Assembly: GCA_949825065.1 (NCBI GenBank)
Contig: OX463841.1
Span: 23,944,916-24,008,915 of the forward strand
Direction of reading: 5' to 3'
DNA: 64,000 bases
Source of the DNA: Odontocerum albicorne
Lineage: Eukaryota > Arthropoda > Insecta > Trichoptera > Odontoceridae
The notes under the pieces are model-generated. The model was not told where the DNA came from and did not search any database. It worked only from the letters and a program-made list of their open reading frames with translations. The position numbers were made by a program, and so were the translations under genes. Below, piece after piece: positions 11,180 through 21,784 of the stretch (positions are counted from its first letter, which is position 1; each line of letters begins with the position of its first letter).

Positions 11180-11395
11180 TACACATATCCGAATTGACAG
11201 TGTGAAAATGTTAAAGAGCGTGGCCGGGAGACAAAATTGTCTTAGGACCTAGTAATCGAACCTTCGGGTTAAGACCCACTGGAGTAGACAAGTAACTCTC
11301 AGTATGCCATTGTAGCGCTGGTAATATTATCGCACATGGGCATGCAAGAACAATCGCACATGTTTAGTGCATGCGAGTGTTGGCTACCAGACGAT
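11180..11395 (-). repeat. palindrome-ended dispersed repeat, copy A
   Basis: It shares with copies at 23845, 34797, 51380, 53022 and 60805 the order ATCCGAATTG, GCCGGGAGACAAAATTGTCT, GGTAATCGA and AGTAACTC. It ends in a palindromic segment (ACAATCGCACATG against CATGCGAGTGTTGGC) and CCAGACGA. There is no coding potential. The family is unnamed here. Confidence 0.7.
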
Positions 11396-11428
11396 TTTTT
11401 TAACCTTCCATTCCCTGCGCGCGTGAAT

Positions 11429-11594
11429 ATATATTGTATAACACTTTTATTGTATACAGTACAACCTGCAGGGTTAATTGTAATGTGGCAATCTTTTCTT
11501 TTCTTATTTAAAATAAATTGAGCTCCAATGGGAATCGAACCCGTAACACCTTGATTGAAAGAGAGGCGTCTTGTCAATTGAGCCATGGAGGTCG
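11429..11594 (-). repeat. tRNA-derived SINE
   Basis: The complement has head GACCTCCATGGCTCAATTGA, A-box-like spacing, B box GGGTTCGATTCCCATTGG, a linker, then the ACATTACAATTAACC and GTATACAATAAAAG tail. It abuts copy A of the palindrome-ended repeat. Confidence 0.85.
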
Positions 11595-11599
11595 TCTTG

Positions 11600-11960
11600 C
11601 CAACTAGGCCTTATATATACCTATCTTGTCAGTAGTAAAAAGAAATAAAACATTTAAAATAAATATTTCCACAATAGATTTTGACTTTTTAAACATCAGC
11701 CAGTAGAACTGTTTCAGTGGATACGGAGTTCGTCGTTGAGTCAATAAAAGAGATTCGGCAGTTGTGAAAGTTCGCAATTTATTCCACGGGCGAAGCGAGA
11801 GAAAACTATTCGCTTTAATTTCATTTGGCCGTAATTCTGAACTTTGAATTATTGTCGGGCAGGACTGAAACTGGATTGGGCAGCCTGCCAGTCGCTGCCT
11901 GGCCAATAAATAACTCAACGTTAAGGGAGGATTCTGTAAATGAAAGCGGCATTTGGTCTA
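11600..11960. other. moderately G+C-rich unassigned block
   Basis: The stretch around 11700-11930 is less A+T rich than its surroundings (GGGCAGCCTGCCAGTCGCTG) and holds a 104-codon minus-strand open frame at 11604-11918. I recognise no domain in it, and no relatives occur elsewhere in this window. Confidence 0.35.
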
Positions 11961-12327
11961 TAAATGTATAAATATATATCTACAGGTACAGAAGAACCTC
12001 AATCTGTCAATCTGATTTTTTCCACGCGGCGAAGAAATGTACTATAATTGTGTCCCTTTGATGTAATGTACTTTGAACGCTAACATATGTAAATACTCTT
12101 TTAATCTACTACATTTAAAGCTAGGTATATCTAATTGGTACATTTATTAGATGGTACATATATAACAAAACGATAGAAAAAAAAAAGAATATTGTGTTGG
12201 ATTACACTTCCGTTGTATACAACACAACCTAACATAACCGGCTTATTGTCAAATAGCGATTTCTACTAACAAACCAGAAAGATATTGGCTTAACCTAAAC
12301 GTGATATGAAATTGTAGCCAAATATGA

Positions 12328-12410
12328 TGTAAACACCAGACTGGACCTCTTTTCTGGGTTGAACCCTAAACCTATGAGTTGAATGTCAGGTGTCGTCTCG
12401 GTAGGAGATA
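12328..12410 (-). repeat. probable SINE fragment
   Basis: GTAAACACCAGACTGGACC followed by TCTGGGTTGAACCC on the plus strand corresponds to the central linker and upstream part of the SINE family in reverse. No A box remains. Confidence 0.45.
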
Positions 12411-12624
12411 TTCAAAGTGGAGGAAATACATTAATTATAATTAACCAATATTGCTTTTAAAAATGATATTTTTCAGCCGATTCTTCATAATTATGGAATT
12501 CGTAGAAACGCACTTGTAAATTCTTTGTATTTTTTTTCAAAAAATAATTATTCTCAGGGGCGTGTGATGCTGTCGATTAGAGTAGAAGCACATTTTTACG
12601 TAAATTATATAATACATAAAATAG

Positions 12625-12745
12625 CTTAAGTCTGGTTTTTACTCAAGGCCACTTTAACAGTATTTTAGTTGGTTGTAAGAGAAAATCACACGGCAATAAA
12701 CTTTTAATGTATTGTAAACAATGAATGTTTAATACAGAACAATAA
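12625..12745 (+). repeat. SINE 3' half
   Basis: AAGTCTGGTTTTTACTCAAG, GGCCACTTTAACAG, CACACGGCAATAA and ATGTATTGTAAACAATGAA follow the order of the SINE body and 3' end. The tRNA-like head is absent. Confidence 0.65.
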
Positions 12746-13838
12746 TATAATTCCACAACTTGGTGAAATATGATCTAGGATTTTTCTGTTTTGATGAGCG
12801 AGGAAGACGTACACTAATTAAAACAAAAAAATAAGTCAGTTGGAGAAATGTTAACTAAGGGACAGTTAAGGAATGTAAGAAACAGAAGACTATGTATGAA
12901 TGTGGAATAGACAAATGGTGTATGTGTGAATAGAGGCGTAAATATAGTTCCTCTCTGCCACAAAAGCACATGGCGCAAAGATATCAATGTAACTATGTAG
13001 TCGACGACAAAAAAAAACTTATTGGTATTTTTTCCATTCGTGTGTTCTGCCAATTATGATTGATTGTGCTTTTTTACATAACACAATTAAGAGGTCATCA
13101 ATGTAAGTATCAATTTCTAAAATCCTCCAATTTTTCAGTCATATTTAATGAGGTATAATTAATCATATGTATTATTTATACATTTATTTTGTGCCCAACA
13201 CTGTCGACGTTTTGAGAACTTGAAGATTAAATGTTTTATTTAGAAGATGATGATTAAATGTATTCTTTTTAAATTCAGAATATTAAAAAAAAAACAACAG
13301 AAAAATACAGTTTCCACTATACGGAGCGCACATGATCACGTTCAGAGCATAATAATAAAATAAATAAATATTGTACAATATTATAAAATATATCAATCGG
13401 GGTTTTATTGTGTCTATTCTCATCACGTACGTTTGAAATTTCGCGAAAAATATGATGGCAACTACAAAGCCGCTTGGTCGTTTTCAACTGATTGCAGTAC
13501 AAATTATCTCTGGCTCGTTCTGACTGGGCCATAAACAAAAATACACCCTTGGGACGTGGCCCTGGGGGCGAAAACGGAGGCAAGGGTAAAAAAGTAAAAA
13601 CTTAAGGATGGAAAGCTTTAGCACTTATTTACTGGCGGGAAATTACGCAGTCCAGGTACTTAAGCTACTCTTTGTTGAGCTTAATTTAGAAATATATTGT
13701 TTGCAATGCTTTTATTTTGTGGGTTATTATAAAAAAAATTACAAACAAACTTCAAATTTATAAAGGTATTATAGATCCAGTTATAATACTGATAAATTTT
13801 AAACTATGAACAATAGACAGGAGATGGAAAAATAAATA
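12746..13838. other. unassigned sequence with a small G+C-richer patch
   Basis: Around 13500-13580 the sequence is less A+T rich (GGGACGTGGCCCTGGGGGCG) and falls in an 88-codon minus-strand open frame (13317-13583). The frame has no recognisable domain and most of it is low complexity. The remainder shows nothing. Confidence 0.4.
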
Positions 13839-14012
13839 GTTTGTAAGATAATTAGCCCAAACCAGGCTACAGGATTGCGGTAACTAAGATCTAACGAATA
13901 AATTCTGAAATTAATAAGATAAATACTTTGTAAGATAATTAGCCCAAACCAGGCTACAGGATTGCGGTATCTAAGATCTAACGAATAAATTCTGAAATTA
14001 ATAAGATAACTG
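13839..14012 (+). repeat. 87-bp tandem duplication, 2 copies
   Basis: The unit starting TTGTAAGATAATTAGCCC (13841 and 13928) and ending GAAATTAATAAGATAA is repeated once with one or two differences in the overlap (GGTAACTAAG versus GGTATCTAAG). It is a recent local duplication. Confidence 0.95.
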
Positions 14013-14700
14013 TTATGTGTGTAGTTGAAGGAATTATCAAAGGAAACCGGGTACTTTTGAATAGATACAATTATATTAAATAAGTATTAGTAACGGATGA
14101 GGTGTATTTAGTTTTGATTTCCAAGTGCCAGCGGTTCGTCCGCTGTATCAGCTAATGGCGTAGACGCCAGCGGCGTGCATGCATCATATTCTACTGGTGC
14201 GCGCTTACCACATACTCGTACATACATCATAATAACTAATAATTACTAGAATGGTAGGTCTCGAAGATCTACATGGATTGACTATGTTAGCAGATTTCAT
14301 TCGAAATAATCAATAAATATCTATACGCAAGTCCAACACGGAAAAATGCTACTAAGCGCACCGAGACAAAAGCTTTAAAAAAATGTGTAAAATGAAAAAA
14401 AAGTATCTACACATTTTTACTACAATTTTAAAAGAGTAGATTCAATATTACATTATTTAGAATATTGTATCTTCCGTTACGTATTAGCTCGCAAAAAAAC
14501 TGTAGTAGTGTTATTCTATTTCCCTATCAGCAACGCTGTCAAATTAACGTTGAAATACTATAATTGAAAAGTTTTTACAAGTTAATAGAAACATAACTGT
14601 ATTACGTATTATTATGAAAATATATTAATCAAAGTTAATTATTTTCTGAACTAAATTGCTTTTAAGCAAATAAAAAAGGTTTAAGAAATAAGAAAATACT
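14013..14700. other. unassigned sequence
   Basis: 14110-14210 is a G+C-richer patch (CGTAGACGCCAGCGGCGTGC) followed by a CATACATCATAATAA tail interrupted by TACTCGTA at 14213. That would fit an old LINE 3' end, but no protein motif confirms it. Confidence 0.35.
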
Positions 14701-14707
14701 TTGACAT

Positions 14708-14772
14708 AATAATAGGCTCAAATAGAATCAACGAGACAGTTTGACTCGTTGATTCTATTTGAGCCTATTATT
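14708..14772. repeat. perfect 28-bp inverted repeat with 9-nt loop
   Basis: Arms 14708-14735 and 14745-14772 are exact reverse complements (arm begins AATAATAGGCTCAAATAG), separated by ACAGTTTGA. Any transcript would form a 65-nt hairpin. No TIR or target duplication marks it as a transposon. Confidence 0.95.
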
Positions 14773-14904
14773 TTGTTGCCTTGTTGATTTAGTACAAATC
14801 TCTACAATGGAATGTAGGTGGTTTGATTAATCGCACACCTAAGTAATCGCATACTCACTAAAACCTTCAATCTATGTAAAATGAAAAACTGGAAACTTTT
14901 AGCT

Positions 14905-15015
14905 AATATAATGATTTCTTTTTTGAAGAACACTTACAGGAAACTAATCAAGATTTTCACACAAAACGTATCATTTATAAATAATACCAAGGATTAAAAT
15001 CCCAATTACCAGTGT
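14905..15015 (-). repeat. dispersed repeat, inverted partner of 19790-19900
   Basis: The complement shares, in order, AATTGGGATTTTAA, GTATTATTTATAAATGATA, ATCTTGATT, TTC-TGT and AAGTGTTCTT with 19790-19900. This is a two-copy family in this window with no coding capacity seen. Confidence 0.7.
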
Positions 15016-16186
15016 TCCTCTCATACACTTACGCCATTTCAGCAGGCCAGTGAAAATGTAAATAAAAGGTTCATACCTCAGTCAATTAAGTCATTCTCAT
15101 AAAATCGGACAGTTGAACAAAATATGACTACATCCGAGTCATCTCCCGCATTGTACTCTCGGTACATTTTTTCTATTAGGTTATAGAAACCAATGTTTTT
15201 TTTCTGAATATAGCTATGCTGAACAATGTTTTCTTCTCGTAAGCGAATGAGAAGGTACACTTAAATCGATACATTCCAGAGTGAGTGAGTCCATAAAACC
15301 AATCAAGACTTTATAAAGAAATACAAAATCAAAAGTATATCTACGAGTCTCAAACGATTGAAGATTGAAAAAATATAATGTATCACTATACGCCCAAGAA
15401 CGTTTAAAAATCCCTCCTTATGACATAATATATAGTAAGGTTCCATATCACAGATACATACTCCAAGTTGCTTCTTACCAATGGCTTATACAACATCATA
15501 TTATGATGATCAAGTATCAAATGCTCTAGTGATTCGTATTGATATATCAGTAACCTAAAGAACTTTTTCACTAAATATCTCGTCCACATGAAAATCAAAT
15601 TCAAGATAAGAGTAATGGACAACAAGATTGCACATAACCTCTACGCTTTGCAACGTTTGATCATTTAGTGTATATTCACTATGGACAACGTTGATGTGGT
15701 TACGTGAAAATGTAATTTTGTAACACTTATCCGTTTTAAATTTAAAACATTTTTTTTTTAAATAATCAAGTAGTTACGCCAATGCGCTATGTTGTTGCAT
15801 TTATTATATCAATAAAGCTCATTTAAATACATCTCACTCTTTCGCTGGGATGTCACTCTGTCGAGTCATTGTATGGAAGTTTGACATTTGATTACGTCAG
15901 TTTTAAAAAAAAAATTAACCAAAAAAATGTGTTTTGAAATAATGATAATTGATTTTCTAGATACTTTCTCCATTTATTCTAACTTACAAAATCTTCTGGC
16001 CTACGATCAAGTTTACCCAATAGAAAGTCAAACACATGTTTTTTTTATCGCGGCGGGTGCCATATTATTTAATACGAGTAGGAATAAACATTGTATCATC
16101 ACATAGACATTCAATCAATATCGAGTGGCTTTTCTAGCGTCTTATTTTATTACACGAAATTTATAATCCTCTTACATTAAAATAAA
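15016..16186. other. unassigned A+T-rich sequence
   Basis: Several 60-73-codon open frames on both strands show no domain. Nothing else recognised. Confidence 0.4.
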
Positions 16187-16205
16187 TACTGTACAGTGTA
16201 CAGTA
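16187..16205. repeat. short palindrome
   Basis: TACTGTACA and TGTACAGTA are perfect reverse complements around one central base. Confidence 0.8.
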
Positions 16206-16336
16206 TATAGTGTAAGTAATATCAAACAGTAAAAATATTATTATATAATAATATTAAGATATAAAAGACAACAAATCGTTGAAAAGACAAAGGTAAACAA
16301 TAGATCATTTCAATGCTTACGACAATAACAATTGAC

Positions 16337-16504
16337 GACTTCCCTAGCCTAGTTGGTAAGGTACCCGACATTCAGTCCTCTGGTCGCGGGATCGATTCCC
16401 ATTTAAACCTAGATTTTTTTAATAGGTTCCAGCCTGGTTTTCACTTATGGCCTTTTCAATATCTTTCTGGTTGGTTGAAACAGACTGCCACATGATAATA
16501 AGCT
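16337..16504 (+). repeat. tRNA-derived SINE
   Basis: Head CGACTTCCCTAGCCTAGTTG, B box GCGGGATCGATTCCC, linker GGTTCCAGCCTGGTTTTCAC, then TTATGGCC, TTTCTGGTTGGTTGAA and CCACATGATAATAAGCTC. The 3' tail is missing, and an unrelated repeat follows directly. Confidence 0.85.
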
Positions 16505-16524
16505 CTCTATGAATGAATGAAATC

Positions 16525-16830
16525 CCATAATCCATGACGAGTATAATAAAAGGCACAATACAAAGTTTGTGAACAGGATATCTGACGTTGGTGCCACCGG
16601 AGTTGACCATGGAAGCCAATTTGTAATAGACATATTCTGTTGCACGGAGGGCCAGAAACTTCAGTATTTGCAACTTCTCTACGTCTTCTTTCTCTATTGG
16701 GTCCCTGATAACTGGCAACAGTTCCCCGCCTTTAGCTCTATCTGCTATTGTTTGCTCCCAGCTGTGCTGATCATGTTTTTAAGCGTCTCATGCAGTCCAT
16801 CCTTATATCTCTTGCGCTATACTATAAACT
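16525..16830 (-). repeat. dispersed repeat, related to 26825-27060; possible LINE tail
   Basis: It shares with 26825-27060 the segments GACGAGTATAATA, GAAGGT-AATA-AAAGT, CAATT-G, CTTCAGTA, CTACGTCTTCTTTCTCT, TTGGG and TCTGATGCTGTTTGCTC-like. The minus strand has a 99-codon open frame (16419-16718) with no domain I can name. The basic stretch in the sister copy (RERRRR) would fit the C-terminal linker of a LINE. Confidence 0.5.
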
Positions 16831-17093
16831 ACGAAACTGTAATATAATAAAATATATATGGACTTAAGTATACATATATTTCAATAACATGTGATTTTCT
16901 GTAACATTAGGAACGAAAAACTAGCGCAACAAAAATAAAATCTCATTTTAAGCAGTCTTTAGTTGAGCAATAAAAAACTTAAAATAAAGTTACCTTCTGA
17001 GTTCTGGAGCTGATGAGGTTAAGAAACAGGTTATAAAAATCCCAAGATCAGCGGTATCTGCAAGTAAAACAAAACTTAACTAAATTTTGAGTT
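16831..17093. other. unassigned A+T-rich sequence
   Basis: Nothing recognised. Confidence 0.4.
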
Positions 17094-17311
17094 CGTATAA
17101 TGTGCCCTTGACAACACTCAATCTACGAATAACCTTGATCTTCGTCCAGAAGTTGTGTAAGGGAAGTATAATGTGCACTAAACAACACACAATCTACGCA
17201 TAACCTTGATCTTCGTCCAGAAGTTGTGTAAGAAACGTATAATGTACGGCGCTTGACAACACTTAATCTACGCATCACCTTGATCTTCGTCCAGAAGTTG
17301 TGTAAGGAAAG
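17094..17311 (+). repeat. ~72-bp tandem repeat, 3 copies
   Basis: Three units contain GTATAATGT, GACAACAC, AATCTACG, ACCTTGATCTTCGTCCAG and AAGTTGTGTAAG. Units differ by small insertions (for example ACGGCG in the third) and substitutions, so the array is moderately old. Confidence 0.95.
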
Positions 17312-17539
17312 AATAAAATAATATAAAGAAAATAATGTTTAAAAAACTTCTACTCGGGGGTTCAATTCAAGTTTACATTTACTTTAAAAACTGAAGTTTA
17401 TAATTATGTTTTCATCTAAATTAAAATGTAATGACTGTTCGTATTTTTATATAGGCAAAACGAAAAGAAACTTTCAAAAAACAGTTAGGAAACATTTGAG
17501 ATGTCTAATTTTTCGTAGTTTGTAAAACACTTAATCGAA

Positions 17540-17700
17540 GAAAAAAAACGTTCGTTTGATATCGATCGTGGTTTGCGGATTCTACACACGAGTCAAGGGC
17601 AAATATGCATGACGAGATGTATGGACAAAACAGTCAGGATAAAATAAAATGGAGATCTGTTCTCTCTACCTACCAAATAGAAATAGCATGATAGTGATGA
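17540..17700 (+). pseudogene. LINE 3' tail, decayed
   Basis: AAATGGAGATCTGTTCTCTC then ACCTACCAAATAGAAATAG reads as 'W(R)S..STYPTGN', the final residues of the LINE family at 3938 and 18601, followed by a TGATGATGATAA tail. Confidence 0.4.
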
Positions 17701-17849
17701 TGATAACCCAACAATAGTATTTGAAGAAATATTCTTTTCAATCAGCGTATTTTATCGAAACAATCGGTTCACGTGAACCTCGTTAAATGTTTCAGCGTCT
17801 CACATAAAATTCTGAAGAAGTATTTGCAGAAATAGCGCTACAGAAGAGC

Positions 17850-17972
17850 TTACACTATTCAAATGACAACATTTGGGATACTGAAGTGGGATACCGGATA
17901 CCGGATACCGAATAACAACTCGGAGAGGCCTATATTCTGCAGTGTACGAATGTAGGCTGATGGTGATGATGA
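17850..17972 (+). pseudogene. RTE-like 3' terminus
   Basis: GAGAGGCCTATATTCTGCAG followed by TGTAGGCTGATGGTGATGAT reads 'GEAYILQCTNVG' and runs into a (TGATGA)n tail. RTE elements at 34612 and 42535 end the same way ('EAYVQLWTE.G' then TGATGATGATGA). A GGATACC run (about 17889-17911) lies just upstream. Confidence 0.5.
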
Positions 17973-18119
17973 TAACCGAAGTGTACTCGTACTTATGAAG
18001 ATATTACTCTTTTCAAACTTTTACGTTTTAATATACGAGTAGTTTGCGTATTTCATAAAAAAAAATAACCAGATGCAAATCTGTAATAAATGGTTTTGTA
18101 ATCACATAATATAATACGC

Positions 18120-18600
18120 ATACATATCATCAGCAGATCTCCCAGCTTTTCAACTCAAGCCCATAACTTTCGCCTCCTACACATTCATAGATCTCATCAT
18201 GAACAATCTTCAATTATTCATACTTCACAGCTTACTTACCTTTTTCATAATCTGATCCATTTGATCTAGAAATGTTTTCGCATGTCACCTATTCCGCGGA
18301 CACCTAACACTTCTGACTTGTATACTAGCTTAGTCATTCTTTCGCCATTCATTATCTCCACATGTCCAAACCATCTTAAGGCTGTTTTCTTCATCTTACT
18401 AAAAACATCCATTTTATTCATTTATCATTTCTGAAATCTTCATCCCGCCTCATTTTTTACATTGACATCCCACATTATTTCTTAGTCCACGCATTACTCT
18501 TACTTTTATCCTTCTTCTGACATGTTCAAGTTTCACTTCCACGCGTCAAGGTAGCCACCAACACGCCATTTTTGTCATTTTTGCTACTTGTATCAAAAAT
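18120..18600 (-). pseudogene. LINE ORF2 C-terminal fragment
   Basis: The complement reads KTALRWFGHVEIMNGERMTK and LVYKSEVLGVRG, the WFGHVERM linker of the LINE family, and continues to a degenerate tail near 18130. It lies head to head with the plus-strand copy that begins at 18601. Confidence 0.7.
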
Positions 18601-18895
18601 TGTATTTTATAAAAATGAATGAATGAAGAAAGACTAACAAAACAGATATATAGTGCAAATGTTAATTGAAGGCATGTAAGAAGAAGACCAAGGGAAGTAT
18701 GCTTGGATCGAGTGAATGATATTTTGAAAGGAAACATAGAAAGTCATATAAATCGTAGAAGTTGTATGAGAAGGTGCGTGGATGTAGAAGTGGCTAAGGA
18801 TATGTGTCGAGATAGGAAAGGGTTGGTTTTCTGTCCTCTCTGCCTATCCCAACAGGGAAATGGGGTGATGGTATGTACGTGTTTCATAAAAACCA
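18601..18895 (+). pseudogene. LINE ORF2 C-terminal fragment
   Basis: Translation runs NEERLTKQIYSANV, RRRPREVCLDRVNDILK, NRRSCMRRCVDVEVAKDMC and then the terminal CLSQQGNGVMV, ending at a GGTATGTACGTGT-type terminus. The same motif order recurs in the fragments at 3938, 42545 and 62765. The open frame from 18703 to 18948 covers the last 81 codons. One frame change lies before it. Confidence 0.75.
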
Positions 18896-19055
18896 CAGAA
18901 AGGTGTGAAAATTGCATGTCGACAGGCATGTTCCATAGCAATCAATAGTATTATGGTGCATACAAATTCTTATAACCAGTTTATTTTAGAAGTAAAGAAA
19001 AAACATACTTTAATTTGAACTGATTTTTTTTATATTATCGTTACAATTATATTAA

Positions 19056-19246
19056 CCCTCAGGCCCGTATGCCTAAAACATTTTTTCAGTCCCAGGGACG
19101 TTTAATTTTTTTTATGGAGCTTGTTTTTAACGAAATCGTTCAACTATTGCTCATATAAATAGATGATAAAACAGGGCACTGTTTTCGTCCATCCTTGTGT
19201 GGGATCTTTGGTGCGCGTGCGGTGCACGTCATACGTCCCTGAAGGG
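19056..19246. mobile_element. piggyBac-like MITE, 191 bp, TTAA target duplication
   Basis: The left end reads CCCTCAGGCCCGTATG and the complement of the right end CCCTTCAGGGACGTATG, which match except for one inserted base and two mismatches. Both sides are flanked by TTAA (19052-19055 and 19247-19250). TTAA duplication plus CCC-starting terminal inverted repeats is the signature of piggyBac-type elements. It is too short to encode a transposase, so it would be non-autonomous. No autonomous partner is present in this window. Confidence 0.75.
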
Positions 19247-19250
19247 TTAA

Positions 19251-19789
19251 ACATTATTTTAGCACCAAACTTTAAATTAAATTATCGCTGTATTTATTAA
19301 TTTGCTAAAATTATTAATTCACTATACTACTAGAGTACAATGCGGTTGTTGACTCGGGCATGGACATATTTAGTGTCCTCATATATGGTAGACGTGTTTC
19401 ATATTATGGCGTAAAGCTCCTTCAGGAAACATCTTTTAAATTTAGTGCAATCATTTTTTTATATAATCGAACATGCTATATTTTTTCATAATGTTGTGTA
19501 GCATATACATTTTTACTGTTGTTTTTTATCAAATAAGTCTTCAAAATGTTGTATTGCTTTATACACGCTCTTTTTGTATTTGTTATGATTGGCCCTTGTA
19601 CGAATTAGGGAAACCTGTAATGTGCAAAGGGCATGAAAAAATAAATTAATAAATCGAGTTTAGTTAAACACTATCAAAGTTAAGGAGGATGGTGGTTGAA
19701 CTGATTGAGGAATGAGTGTTTTGCTTTTTCATAAATTGTACATAATTTGTAACATTTTTACTGACGCACACATTACAGGACTGTGCATG
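19251..19789. other. unassigned A+T-rich sequence
   Basis: Nothing recognised between the MITE and the dispersed repeat at 19790. Confidence 0.4.
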
Positions 19790-19900
19790 AGATGAATTCT
19801 TATAATTGGGATTTTAACAGTTAGTATTATTTATAAATGATAGGCTCAGTGTAAATATCTTGATTGATTTCTTGTCTTAAAAGAAGTGTTCTTTTGAATA
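19790..19900 (+). repeat. dispersed repeat, partner of 14905-15015
   Basis: It has the same segment order as the complement of 14905-15015 (AATTGGGATTTTAA, GTATTATTTATAAATGATA, ATCTTGATTGATTTC, AAGTGTTCTTTT). The two copies lie 5 kb apart in opposite orientation. Confidence 0.7.
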
Positions 19901-20529
19901 AAAACGAAGACGTTATTTTCTAAGCGACACTTGGCGCGATGTAATCGTGACAAACGCTCAGAATCGTGAGAAGTCGAGTATACGAGTACGTTTAATTTTT
20001 ATTGTACGCAACAATATATTGCGATACACTTCCAAATCGCTCGCAACAAACTGGTTGGATAGCTCTGCGCAACAAAACTAAAGATTACATTTATTTTCGA
20101 TAAAACGGATTGTTCTTTTAATTACTGGATTCAATTTGGGTGACACAATGGAAGAAAACGAGATTTTTATGTTCTTTATTTCACTATCGACGGTGACAAT
20201 AAAATAATAAATTACTCAAATTTGTTAATTTGTTTCTTACAGCTGTAATGACTTTAATCCGGAATCGATTTGATCAAAAGTTTTTTCGGACCAGTTTTTT
20301 TTCAGACAAGATTTTTTTCCTTAATCTAACATGCGATAGAGCCTCATAAAACAATCTAGTGGGTTATATCTGTTGTACATTCCGTATTATAAAACTTAAA
20401 CTAGGTCACCTTAATTTTATTAAAAAAAATATTGTATGATTTGAAACCAGAGTAATAGAATTTATTTTATCAAATCAAGAAATTTCAGAATCCACATCAA
20501 TTTAGAAAATTTGAACAACAGAAAGGTTA
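19901..20529. other. unassigned A+T-rich sequence
   Basis: Nothing recognised apart from TACGAGTA at 19981, next to a related GTCGAGTA. Confidence 0.4.
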
Positions 20530-20692
20530 AAAGTATTATACATTATCTCACCATAACATACAAGTAAGTGTCTTATACTCGTATTAGTATGTTTATACAA
20601 ATGTCTGTACCAAAGTATTATACATTATCTTACCATAACATACAAGTAAGTGTCTTATACTCGTATTAGTATGTTTATACAAATGTCTGTAG
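20530..20692 (+). repeat. 82-bp tandem duplication, 2 copies
   Basis: The unit starts AAAGTATTATACATTATCT at 20530 and 20612 and includes TCTTATACTCGTATTAGTAT. The copies are almost identical (one C/T difference). Each carries one TACTCGTA octamer, so these two octamers count as one event. Confidence 0.95.
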
Positions 20693-20699
20693 AAAAAAG

Positions 20700-21075
20700 A
20701 ACAGAAAATGTTTGTGAATTTTTCCAATGGAAGGATCTCAAATGAACTCAGATAAGCTCGAAGATTTTTACGGCTTTCCACGAGTTTAAAAAGTATTTCG
20801 GAGTTGTTGCTTGTTGCCGTGTTAAGCCGACTTGAGTGACGTTTCGAAGGCGTTGCAGCCTTCATGTTCAGGGCGATGTCAAAAAACATTACCGATTATA
20901 TTAAACAATCAAGAAGCACCCACCTCGTCACTCGTAGCGAGTGCGGTCGGTCGAAAGAGCGGATGGTTGAGCGGGCTAATTACGTGTTCACGTAGCGGTT
21001 GCGAGTGCGAGTAGCTTGGTGACAGCTTCTTGCGTGTTTACTATTTTCGATAATGTTTTGCCTTCGAAACGTCAG
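20700..21075 (-). repeat. G+C-richer repeat-like block bounded by a 15-bp inverted repeat
   Basis: TGACGTTTCGAAGGC at 20837-20851 and its exact complement at 21060-21074 enclose a 225-bp, relatively G+C-rich segment (GTCACTCGTAGCGAGTGCGG). The minus strand across the left arm reads DIALNMKAATPSKRHSSRLN in a 98-codon open frame (20593-20889). I cannot assign this to a named family. It may be the end of a retroelement or a MITE-like foldback. Confidence 0.45.
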
Positions 21076-21784
21076 TCATAATTTAAGCCAAATCAATACG
21101 ATTAAAACTCCTGTAAAAATATTCGGAAGTAGGTCGGAAAAAGTGGATAAAGGTGTTAATAGTTACGTATAATATCAAACACTGTCTAGCGATTTGATAC
21201 TTTTAATAAGTAGAAAGAATATTCTTCTTTTTGCAAAATAATTACTAGGACAGTTGTTAAGAAGTGTAAATAAAAATTATTAGATTTAAAGGTGATTTTT
21301 GATAATGTACAAAGCGTGCGCACACAATCTTGCCGTATTTTTTTATAAGTTCAAAAATTGAGATGGAAGCTTTTTGGGTAAAAGAATGTGTCATGCGTTT
21401 CAGATAACAGTTTATTGATTTGCTGATAAATGTATTTGGCTTATTTTATTCAACGCCGTCGCCGAATAATCGCTGGCTACATCTCATGGTCTGAAAAAAG
21501 GCAACTCGAAATCAGTTACATAAATCATTGGATGCTCACTATCCAAACGGAAGTCTAACACATCTCATGAATAAGAAGACAATGTGCTCTTCGAAACTGC
21601 CGCTGCAAACAGGAAAACATGTAACAAAACGTCGTTATTTATGGGTAGCAATAAAAATGACAATAGGTTTTTGAGACTATTATAATTATATACAAAAATA
21701 ATAAGAATGAAAACTAATCTCCTTAAATCACGAAAAAAGATTGTACCCAAAATATATTTCGTTCATGAGTTAAGATGCACTACT
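21076..21784. other. unassigned A+T-rich sequence
   Basis: No family recognised on either strand. Confidence 0.4.

Noticed and set aside
13317..13583. An 88-codon minus-strand open frame beginning MPPFSPPGPRPKG
   Set aside because: Only the first third is compositionally distinct; no domain, splice pattern or relative in the window. Kept as an unassigned patch.
16537..16545. GACGAGTATAAT at 16.5 and 26.8 kb as further octamer copies
   Set aside because: The first base differs (GACGAGTA) and both belong to related copies of one dispersed repeat, so they are inherited sequence and not counted.
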